From Aquanectria penicillioides (lineage: Eukaryota; Ascomycota; Sordariomycetes; Hypocreales; Nectriaceae), in NCBI GenBank assembly GCA_003415625.1, contig PYIU01000003.1, positions 4,712,001 through 4,776,000 of the forward strand: a stretch of 64,000 nucleotides of DNA, written 5' to 3'. The notes beneath the pieces are model-generated. The model saw only the letters and a program-made list of their open reading frames with translations, searched no databases and had not been told where the DNA came from. How positions within the stretch are numbered: the first letter of the stretch is position 1; each line of letters starts with the position of its first letter. The position numbers and the translations under genes are program-made. Positions 35,088 through 44,377 of this stretch are shown here, piece after piece.

Positions 35088-35689
35088 AATGGGGGAGGAG
35101 GACTCCTGTACACAGTGTATGACATAGAGGGGAGGCTATTAATGATGATGATTTTTCTTCCATGTATAAGATGCAAAGGATATTGCATTATCGAATTGTG
35201 AGTTTCACATCTGAAGTACTCCCGGCTCTGTGGATACTAAACGAGCCCAAATTCCTGTAGAATCGAGAGGAAAAATGAATAGAGTACCATGCCGAAATAG
35301 AGCAATGTAGTAACCTCGAGAAATGTCTCAAAGGATGAGGGATAATGGGCACTGAGAACTTCGGGTTTGATCTATGCGGAGTCTCTGCTTTCTCTGTTCT
35401 CTCGTCTTCAATTCTTCCTGTTCGTCTCGTTTTGGTTTGATTTGACAGGCTTTTCCAAACCCAAAATTTAAGGGCCTGCTCAATGGCGACGCAGCGTCAA
35501 GACCACTATAACGACCGTTGAAACCCAGGCTCCAGGGGGGCCAATTAAGGTTGTGACGCGACATGTCCCCCACCAGGCGCGTTGCTAGGCTCTTGTCACA
35601 GAGAATCACCACCCCTACCTTAGCTCGTCCTCCCACGTCACCATTTCGACTCTCCAGTTCCTCTTCTTCGACAAGCATAACGCGCCATC
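35088..35689. other. vps8 3' end and PIG-P promoter
   Basis: About 600 bp between two same-strand genes. No gene seen. Confidence 0.6.
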
Positions 35690-36391
35690 ATGTCGGTCAC
35701 GTCAGACGATGACGAAGAGATCCTCTCCGTCAGCTCCTCCGGCGAGGATTCTCCTCCGCGCCAGCTGTCTTCGCAAAACTTCTTCGCACCTCCATTCTAT
35801 GGTCGCCCGCCCACGCCGCTACCTCCCTCGCCGTCACTCACATCCCTCTTGCGCCCGTCTCGTCCCACGACGCCTGATGCCTCCGACGATGACACCCTCG
35901 CGCCCGTGCCGCGCGCTGCGCCCAAAGTTCCGACCTACGAATACTACGGCTTCGTCCTGTACCTGTTCAGCAGCTTGACCTTCCTCATGTACATCGTCTG
36001 GGGCTACGTACCTTCGCCTTTCCTCCACGCCCTCGGCATCTACTACTACCCGAACCGCTGGTGGGCGCTGGCCATTCCGGCCTTCATTGTCATGACGCTG
36101 TGCTACATCTACGTGGCCCTCGCCGCATACAACACCGAGATCCTGACGTTGCCGCTTGCGAGCGTGGAGACCATTGTCGATGGTGCGGGACACCTGGCCG
36201 AGATCGACGCAAAGGGCCGGTTGCGAGGCAGCCGCAATCGCGAGCGCAAGGTTGAAGGCAATGGAAAGCTACGGTGGCGCGAGATTTGGAGCGAGGGGAC
36301 GGACGCAGTAATGGATGTTCCCCTGGCGGGAGTATGCGAGGTGCTATACGGGGAAGGCAGGGAATACTTTAATGACCAGGAAGAAGAATAA
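35690..36391 (+). CDS. gpi19: PIG-P domain subunit of GPI-GlcNAc transferase (Gpi19-like)
   Basis: Subunit of the ER enzyme that adds GlcNAc to phosphatidylinositol, the first step of GPI-anchor synthesis. Single exon, 233 residues. An acidic, Ser/Pro-rich N-terminal tail of about 80 residues leads to the PIG-P domain: EYYGFVLYLFSSLTFLMYIV (first membrane hairpin, about 84-107), then the family motif LHALGIYYYPNRWWALAIP and a second membrane segment (about 125-148) ending YNTEILTLP. A basic loop and the sequence TDAVMDVPLAGVCEVLYG close the protein. The start is the first ATG, 15 bp after a CCATC cluster. Tandem with vps8, though no shared function is implied. Confidence 0.93.
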   Translation: MSVTSDDDEEILSVSSSGEDSPPRQLSSQNFFAPPFYGRPPTPLPPSPSLTSLLRPSRPTTPDASDDDTLAPVPRAAPKVPTYEYYGFVLYLFSSLTFLMYIVWGYVPSPFLHALGIYYYPNRWWALAIPAFIVMTLCYIYVALAAYNTEILTLPLASVETIVDGAGHLAEIDAKGRLRGSRNRERKVEGNGKLRWREIWSEGTDAVMDVPLAGVCEVLYGEGREYFNDQEEE

Positions 36392-37168
36392 ATGATGAGT
36401 AATGCTTGTTATGTTCGAAACAATATATAATCTCAATGAGTATTTCGGTTCAGTCAAGCAAGGACGCCGAGTGAGCATGTGTGCTCCCTGTCCAAAAATT
36501 GGGAATAACTGTGGAATTTATTGAACACGCTAAGTGGGAGCTAGTAGAGGATCAAAGTGGTGTTAATATAGGCTTCAAGAGCGTGCGTGTCGAACTAATA
36601 ATTGTTATCAGAGGAGCAGCAAACTGGGGCGGAATTGGCAAGTCAAAATGAGATTTCAGAACTGCAAACTACCTATAGTATAAACAGTGATACTCAGAAT
36701 ATCGGCTGGGTTCTTTGAGTGCAAATCGAGGACGCCTGCTTGGCGCCTGATGGCCTACAGCCTCCTCTTGCAAGGCGGTCTCACTTGCTGCCAAAACGGA
36801 GAAGAAAACTACAGGAAATTCCTATTTATAGTAACCGTGAAATCTATAATTAGAAACATCATGTAATTCCCCAATGCCATTTATTAGTGGAAAGCTCCTC
36901 TAAACCTGCTTCCTATGCGAGTATTCCAGAACAAATGTCAACCCCTGGTAACCCGCTGGTAGGTAGGTTCTCATTTGGTCACAGCTACCGTAATCATCAC
37001 TTCAATTAGGGCCGAGTTTGCAGTCTTTGACTAGGATCATTCTCCTTGTTAGACAATGGTGGGAGGATCAATCTCTCTTTGGGGTCGTTATCGACCATTG
37101 TCGATTTCTAAGGGATTCTATCGGCTTGTTCTTTGCTAAAATTGTATTCACGGGCTACATTAAACCCA
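36392..37168. other. AT-rich intergenic region
   Basis: About 780 bp, AT-rich, between the PIG-P gene and the 3' end of the minus-strand orphan gene. No gene seen. Confidence 0.6.
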
Positions 37169-39074
37169 TTAATAGACCAACCCATCGTCATAATCATCCT
37201 CCCTCTCTGTCTCCTTCCTATCATCATCTTGATCGGGATCCAACGGCGTGATGGATATCTCAAAGGGAAGAGGTTTGGTTGAACCTGCATGGTTTCGCCG
37301 AGAAATCATAATTTTCTCACGGAACCGGTCTTTCATGACCTCAAACGCATCCTCATCGTACAACCCTATGTTCACCTCAAACGCGATTTTCTCAGGAGTT
37401 TGAAGAACAAATGCTAACTCGCGGACACTACCGCACGAAGGAAGCTCGCTAACTAGTTCTCTAAGAGACTTTTCTTGAAAAGTACCCTTGGGCGTCCACA
37501 GCTTGTTCAAGTTTGGTGATACATTCACGCTAAAAATAAGACTGATCTTTGGCAACACTCGCATCTTTGGTCTCGATTGGCCTTGCTCTGTTGGCGTCTT
37601 GCTTGGTCTCACTTTAGAGGAGGAGGTCCCAACTGAAGAAGATGAGGCTTGGAGCGGCGAGGCGGTTTCACGCTGAGATTCTGGAGTTGGCAACCCGCTT
37701 GCTTCCATCTGAGGAGTGGCCCGATCTGATACTGTAGACTCCACAGAGGGAAGAGGCCTTGCATCTGTCACTGTCTCCTCGCGTGTGTCTCGTGGCGAGC
37801 CAGAGTCCATCGTAGAGGCAGACGCGACGGTTGCTGGAGAGTCCAGTGGCAAAAACGCTTCAGTGTATTTATCCCCCGTGATGTATCCGTCGTGCGGCGG
37901 GGGCTTACGGTGACGAGTAGCCGTCATCCGTCGTGGTGTAGAGCCACTGTGTGGTCTATTTGCAGATGCATCCTGGGGATCAATGGTGCCTTTGGAAGGA
38001 GAGTTTTGTTGTCCCCTGTGCCGCTTTGAATGGCGATCATCCTCGCGGCTATTTGCAGCGGCAGAACGTTTATTGGTACTCTGAGCCTGCACAACAATTA
38101 ATACATAGTTATTCCCCTCTGGGAAACGTCTGCATACCTGGCTCATGGCTGGTGGAACTCCTGGTTGTGGACTGTACGGACCCTCAAATGGGTCTTCGAC
38201 AGATGCCGGGTGTGTTGCAGGAGCAGCCGGCTCGCGCTGTCTTTCGACTTCGTCTCTGTCATGAGGGCCTTGAATAGGCGTCTCGATAGATTCACGAAGA
38301 AGAGATCGCCTCGATAGAGAAGCAAAAGCTGGTTCCGGAGATAGTGTAGGTGCGGTGTCCCTAGCAGACTATTAATAATTGGCGAAAGTTGGATTCGGTA
38401 ATCTTCTTACCAACCAGATATATCAGGTTTCAGTTCAACGGGGGTTTTAGGAGAAGAGACGCTTTCTATATCAATGGAGCTTTCTGCACTGAGACGTCTC
38501 TGATGACCATGGGAGTTTGCAGAACCTCGGGTTTGTTGAAGTTCTGGGCTTGGCGAGCTCCTTCGTCCCTGGGCATCGGAAGAGCTTTTGACGCCTTGGC
38601 TACCCTTCCATTTATGCTGCTGATTGATTTTGAAGAATAGCTGGACCATCAACTCCTTTATCCTATTGAACTGTTACTTTTCAATTCCATTCTTGATCGA
38701 ATCGCACCTTACTGGCGGCCATCTTTCGAGTAGATGTATTTGCCATAGTTCTGATTCCCGGGATCATCAGGCCAGAAATGGCTTCCTTTCCCATCTCCAT
38801 CCAAGAATTTCGTTGCCATCTCCACAAGACCTTCTCGGTGAAACTGGGACTTCCATTTTAGAAGGCTTGTCCCTTTGATACCACCTTTAGACTCGAAAGA
38901 AAATATATATGCTCGAACAGTGTTGTAGAATGCAATATCTCGGCGGCTATGGGGATGGCCGTAGTCAAGCTTTTTGCGGAGGACAGTAATGGCCGGGATA
39001 TCTGTAATAAGAATTTGATTGACTCGGGTAAGGGAATTCTCCCTAAAGGGTTTTGATGATGTACTCGTTTGCAT
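37169..39074 (-). CDS. Orphan nuclear-like protein, paralogue A of a head-to-head pair
   Basis: Unrecognised family. Exons on minus are 39074-38713, 38662-38411, 38360-38138 and 38086-37169, giving 584 residues. The N-terminal block (about 1-135) holds KWKSQFHREGLVEMATKFLD, HFWPDD, YSKDGRQ and IKELMVQLFFKIN. The middle is Ser/Pro/Gln-rich and disordered, with SSIDIESVSSP and a basic HSKRHRGQ motif that may be a nuclear signal. The C-terminal block (about 495-584) has SLRELVSEL, VNIGLYDEDAFEVMKDRF, LPFEISITPL and an acidic end. Introns of 50, 50 and 51 bp have phases 2, 2 and 0. Acceptors were set by matching paralogue B: exon 2 must begin at 38662 and exon 3 at 38360. Intron 3 is open and divisible by three, so its retention would only add 17 residues. 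No function is proposed. Confidence 0.8.
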
Positions 39075-40591
39075 GGTATCTCGGGAGAACAGGAATATGT
39101 TGAAACAAAGTCCCTCAGATCGAAATTTTCTTGGAACAATGGGATATCTCTGCAAATAAAAATCTCTCGAAAGTACTTAACTAAGAAATGACTGCCTAAA
39201 AGTTTGGGAGGGTCATCTGATCCAAGACGTTTTATGCGATGGGTGAAATGTAAAAAGGGGCAGACGAGGCAAGGCATCCACGACCACGACTTCGCATGCC
39301 GAATTCTGCCGATGAGACGTGCAATACTGTGCCTTCGCTTGTATCTGCAGCAGATATCATCCATGAATGCAGGCAACCGTTGCAAAAAGAGGCCGACAAA
39401 CGCTTCTCCAAGGTCTACCTGGGCTGCAAAGTGGAATCCGCAAACCATGTGCAAATTTAGCACGACTCTCCACGAGTTTTTTACAAATACCTTGATTTCT
39501 GTAAAAGACACTAATTTTCAAAGTTGGTACTCGTTGGATTTGTGATGCATTATTTTGGGACACTGTACCAACAAACTTGTTGGAACCAACATGCCTGCAC
39601 CTGTCCATTTTAGGAGAGTCAATGGGACCAGACAGGGGACAGCTACAAATTCAAAACCTCTCTAAATGGAAGGAAATGGAAAAGAGTATTGTGCACGATT
39701 CTCCATTTTTCCCTTGGTTTCCGAATTGTTCCTCGTCCACTTTCCTCGACGCGTAGTGGTTTGAGCAGACCGCCTGGTTAGTTGCTAAGATCAAGGGTTA
39801 TGGTAGAGTTAGAGAAGTTTCTACATCCTGGCATAATCTATATTGAAATCCATGTAAACGAACTTCATACCTATGTATCAGGACAGAAAGAGTTCGTAGG
39901 GTTGGTTCTCGGCTCAGCAAGGCAGGCTGGGCTGCCTCTACAAAAGATCAAAGACTATCACGATATGATAAGGTGGGATACCAAGCCCAATAATAGAGTT
40001 CTCATGGACAGGGGAGGGTTTTAGGTGGGTGGGATCTTGGAGGCCGCCTTTGATAGCCCCCAGTTGTTGGCCCGTTTCGAGGCCACCATAGGCCGGCGTC
40101 TAAACTCACCATAAACCCTCACGAAGAGTTGACAAGCAGGAAATCGAACAGAAGAAAATCAATAGTCTCGAGGAAAACTTCGATTTCTTTGCTATAAATT
40201 CTCGAATTCTCAATTGGCTGCGGTCATTTCCACATATGTCCCTCGATCTATTCTTCCCTAGAGTCAACATATCCAAACCAAGGGAAAGTTAAGCGCCTGA
40301 AACGAAGTTTGCCTCTTCCCCCCCTACCTTGACTCGGACTCACACTTGTAGAAACTGGCCGCAGGGGCTGGCCGCAGGATACTTCTTGACCTGGCCTGGC
40401 AGTCTGCCTCGTTGCCAAAGCCCCTTGCTGGTTGCCTCATTGTAGCTCAGGCCCCCCCTGGGAAGATTCCTGCCTGAGTGCTTATAAAGTGCCGCGGCTA
40501 GACCAAGAGTATAGCTCTCGAGTCTCTATTGTTAGACATTCAAAGCACAATATTGGTTCGATTTATACACTATTTGATATCTCCGCCCCTC
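39075..40591. promoter_or_regulatory. 1.5-kb divergent region between the orphan paralogues
   Basis: Lies between the two start codons and must hold both promoters. On the plus side TATAAA is at 40483-40488, 104 bp before the ATG. The inner part has several medium open frames in mixed frames (minus 38858-39511; plus 39204-39545 and 39782-40024; and a 54-codon plus frame at 39296-39460). None has a motif I know. A decayed third gene is possible. Confidence 0.45.
40483..40488 (+). promoter_or_regulatory. TATA box of orphan paralogue B
   Basis: TATAAA in a GC-flanked setting, 104 bp upstream of the start codon at 40592. Confidence 0.5.
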
Positions 40592-42579
40592 ATGGACCCT
40601 GAGATGAGACACAGAGCGCGGCCAGGATCCGTCAAGAATGTGTTCATAGCGCGTATGCCGTATCCCGACAAAATTGGCTTTCTTCGTCCAGAGATTGGTT
40701 CCGATGAAAGTAACGAGGGAAAGAAATTATATGATCATATTTACAACTTTCCATTAAAGTTCAGATCGTCATCTAATATTCCTGGCCGGCAGCTTATTGA
40801 TTGGAAAGATCATGTTCACCAACAGGGCCTTCGAGAGATGGCTGTTGAGTTCCTCGAAAAGGATGAAAATGGCCCTCGTTATTGGCCTGATGACAACAGT
40901 TACACTGGTTTGTCTCGTCCCTGGTATTCCAAGGACCGACAAAAGTGAGCAACCTCTCCAAGAAACATCTATTGATAGGCGTCTTTTTAAGCTTGGAATG
41001 TCATAGAATTGAAGTTCTCTTGATGCAAACTTTTTGCGTAGTCAATGCGAACAAGGCAAGGAATACAAGTTCAAGAGGCCAACGAAGAGCGAAGGAAAAA
41101 GGCCTATTGTCCCAGAAAGGCCGCACCAGCCTCACTGCGAAAGGCCTCTCTAGCGGCAGTAACCCTGTCAATGCTGCCCGCCGAAGAGGTAATAGTGTTG
41201 AAGAACCCATCGACATCGAATACCAACCTCCTAGCCCAACCTTATCTACGGGGACCGCTTCAGCCCCAGCTCCTCAGTTTGTCTAACCTCCATTCCTTCA
41301 TGTCGTGGCAGCGACTAACATTGTTCAGGCGTACAAGGATATCTCCCATTCCTCCCCAACCTAGAGCCAGTACATTCGAGCCTGGTGAGCCTCCGGCTGG
41401 CGATTGCGACATCCAGGATACGAGAGAACGGCCAGAGTCCTGGGAAAGAAACATACCGAAAGCGCCCGAGGCTCCTATGGGTAGCTCGTCCGTGAAATCA
41501 TCCCATCAGAGAGAATCTACAGCTACGACACCGGTAAGCTCTCGTCATGGAACGCGTCTCCAGATTGGTAAGCTAACAACAAATAGGCTAGAGAGAGGAG
41601 CAAGAGACCAGCTCCCCTAGCCGATAGCAGCGCATACTCAAAGAGACAAAGACGACAAGACCCTAATATTGCCGGGCCTAGCACAGATAACAAAGGCAAC
41701 CCTGCCTCGAATCCTTTCTCCAAATACACACGGCCCCCCTGGGGACCTATAAACAGAGCCCAGGAACAAGACGAAGAGGCTGCCGATCAAACTGCAGTGG
41801 ATATGGAAGACAGGGGATTCGATACTTTATCTGGCGACTCAGCCAAGAGACCTGAAAACGAGGGGATCAATCCCACAAATGTCATCGATTCCCGAGAGAA
41901 GTCAATCTCTCCTATCTCAATCTCTCCTATCCCAACACCTCGCTCGCTGCCTAGAGAGGGTACTTCTGAAACCCTGGGGAGACAAGTCGAAGATAACAGT
42001 GCTGAAAAACCTGCCCCGAGCAGGCCCAGAAGAGAGAGTTCTACTTCAACTCACTCGCCTGTCAATGAAAATAGCGGAGAGGTTGTTCCAGGGAGACTAC
42101 CCAGCCCTGTTGCTAGCAACGCGAGTGAAGGAAGTCTTGAGGAGCTCGTTCCCCAAGACACTGGTGATGACCATATGCCCGACGTCCAGAGCAAGCCACA
42201 AAGACAGGCAACAAGGAAGCCTATCCTGCTTAATCCGTTGTATAGCGTCAATGAAACCCGTCATAGAAATAGACGCCACAAACTCCGGGGCCCGCTTCAA
42301 CAAATGTCACTGAGAGAGCTCGTTAAAGAATTGGACATTCGAGACCCTTTCTGTAGTCTAGTCTTTGCTCTGCTCATTCGCGGCGATAGGTATGAAGATA
42401 AGGTCGATTTGTATGATGAAAAAGGATTTAGTGGATTGAAACGGTGGTTTCATGACAAGGTTTCGGAGGTCAGGAAAAACTTGGATTCGAGTATTGTACC
42501 GGTTCTCTCCTTTGAGATATCCATTGAACCGATTTGGGAGGATGAGAGCGAAGGTGAGGAAGAGCCAATCATTTTCTGA
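40592..42579 (+). CDS. Orphan nuclear-like protein, paralogue B of a head-to-head pair
   Basis: Same unrecognised family as the gene at 37169-39074. Exons are 40592-40944, 41007-41276, 41329-41533 and 41587-42579, giving 606 residues. Matching blocks, in order: DWKDHVHQQGLREMAVEFLE, RYWPDD, YSKDRQK, IEVLLMQTFCVVN, PIDIEYQPPSP, the basic SKRQRRQ motif, SLRELVKEL, DLYDEKGFSGLKRWF and LSFEISIEPI with an acidic end. Introns of 62, 52 and 53 bp fall at the same places and phases (2, 2, 0) as in paralogue A, which confirms the models. The donor at 41277 is GTTTGT, placed by phase and by an ACTAAC branch site before TTCAG. The middle is Ser/Pro-rich and disordered. Similarity outside the blocks is low, so the duplication is old or fast-evolving. 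Confidence 0.82.
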
Positions 42580-42987
42580 GCGATTACTTTTTGGGAGGTT
42601 GATGTTGTGTGACTTGATAACTTATAAGCGCAGGTGGGTAAGGCGGACCTTGCACTTGAAACGGCGGAGCATCATTGAAAAATACCCCGATTCTGTCATT
42701 TCCATTCAAGGATCAATTGAATATTGCCCAGAAGATCTCGGCCATGAGAATTTCCTGTTTTTTCTTTAGTGACTTTTGCAAATTGACTTCTTCTCAAGTC
42801 ACAATTTGACTGAGAGAGAGGGACGACTAATATTCCGCTGGCATTTTCATGTACTCAATGTCACGCTGTCGAATTCAAATGGTTCCGTTCACTTTGGTGG
42901 TAACGAGACAAGTTAAATCGAACTGCATGCAATCTTTCATTACAAATACATTGAACCGGCAACAACAAGGCGACAAGCCTGACATAT
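42580..42987. other. Convergent 3' region
   Basis: About 410 bp between the stops of paralogue B and the SnoaL-like gene. No gene seen. Confidence 0.6.
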
Positions 42988-43608
42988 CTACGCGGCAAAC
43001 ATGCTGCACAACTCCCAGTCCCCGCTAGCAACCTGCCTCCAAGAGCTCGACACCGTGGCCTCGACCGTTTGCATGCCAACCCGACCTTTTCGTTCTTCGA
43101 CTTGTCTGAATAGGGTAAGACGATAGGCCAGTGCGACAGCCATCAGGTCGATTTCAACGACCTGAGGATCATGCATCTTGTATGCTAGCCACTCGTTGCA
43201 GTGCTTCAGTTGTTCCTCCAATGGTGGGTCTGACTCCTTGGATCGTGGCTCTGGGTCGTCGAACAAGAAGCGGTTCGAGATGATGGCATCCTTTGCTATG
43301 TACTTGAGAGCGGATTTGGGCTTGTCGCAGAGAGCACGCCAGATGAGCGTCTCCATCTCTTTAGCGGCGGCATGGTTTCGGCCCTTGATTGTCTTGAGAT
43401 TATCTTCTTCTTCATCGTCATGGTCATCATCGGTATGTTTGGGTCCCTTCTTATGGAAGAAGTCAGATTCCAAGTGAGGCGTGAGGCTCCCGTGTCCGCG
43501 AGATGCAAGCTGCATGTTGCCATTGAGGTGTCGGTCGCCAAACTTGCTATCCTTGCTGTTTAGGCCGTGCGGGGACGGATCGGTGGTCAACCCGAGCATC
43601 GTAGGCAT
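42988..43608 (-). CDS. Small protein with probable SnoaL/DUF4440-like (NTF2 fold) domain
   Basis: Single exon of 206 residues when started at the ATG at 43608 (MPTMLGLTTDPS). The frame is open further up, but the extra part looks like leader. Residues 1-75 are polar with an acidic DDDHDDEEED run. The C-terminal 120 residues read like an NTF2-fold SnoaL/DUF4440 domain: an opening helix KEMETLIWRALCDKP, then IAKDAIISNRFLF, a segment of HDPQVVEIDLMAVALAYRLT type, and a closing strand SSSWRQVASGDWELC. Catalytic residues cannot be assigned. Proteins of this kind are common and mostly uncharacterised in fungi. It is divergent from rok1 by 769 bp. The gene is likely real; the fold call is moderate. 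Confidence 0.72.
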   Translation of the reverse strand: MPTMLGLTTDPSPHGLNSKDSKFGDRHLNGNMQLASRGHGSLTPHLESDFFHKKGPKHTDDDHDDEEEDNLKTIKGRNHAAAKEMETLIWRALCDKPKSALKYIAKDAIISNRFLFDDPEPRSKESDPPLEEQLKHCNEWLAYKMHDPQVVEIDLMAVALAYRLTLFRQVEERKGRVGMQTVEATVSSSWRQVASGDWELCSMFAA

Positions 43609-44377
43609 GATTACGACGTTTAAGGGGTACAGTGGTGAAATGAATTGAAGAATCCAGGTGGACAATGTCTAGTATATACTGAAGGTGAAAATGTATTGGG
43701 AACCCGTGATGGCAAGGTTGAAAGACGGATGGTCCTGGCATATTAAATATCATGGCATGCGAGCCCTGCAGCAGCAGAGCATACGTAAATCATCATGGCA
43801 AGTCTATGATGTGCCTACAAAAATCCTGATTGTTGGAGTTGGAAGCCATAGCAGTGACGTCAGTCTGGGTTGGCATCCGCCATCCATGTACGAGGCAGAT
43901 GACATCGATCGACGTTGATCTGGCTGGCCCTTACGGGCCCTCGAGAAACGGCTCGTGACTGGCTAGAACCACACCAGAATGCAGCCGAAAAAAATGATGC
44001 CTGGTCCTATGCGAGCACAGAAAGGCTGGAAGTGTTGTGCAGATTCGTGATGGCTAGTTTCATGGTGTTTTGCGTTTACGAACCGTCATCCACGCCTCTT
44101 CTATTAGCGGATGATGGAGGGCGAACCGCCCTTGTCCACGAGTCGATGCTGGCTGTCGAATACCGGTACCTACAAACTAGCGGGCCCGCTATTAGTTAGC
44201 GGAGCTCCCACACCCCACTACCCGCGCAACTCCCACAGCGTGTAGTTAAACCTTTCTCGACAAGGCTCCACTAAAATTTCTATCGTAGGAACCTGAACTT
44301 TTTTTTCCCCGTCACTTTGCTTGCCTTTGCTCACACGACACTGGCAATCAACCACTCGCCTCGGTCCCGTGATCGAG
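43609..44377. promoter_or_regulatory. Divergent promoter region of the SnoaL-like gene and rok1
   Basis: 769 bp between two start codons pointing away from each other. No gene seen. Confidence 0.55.

Noticed and set aside
38858..39511. 217-codon minus-strand frame upstream of paralogue A
   Set aside because: It is out of frame with exon 1 of paralogue A and overlaps it. Paralogue B has no counterpart, so it is not an N-terminal extension.
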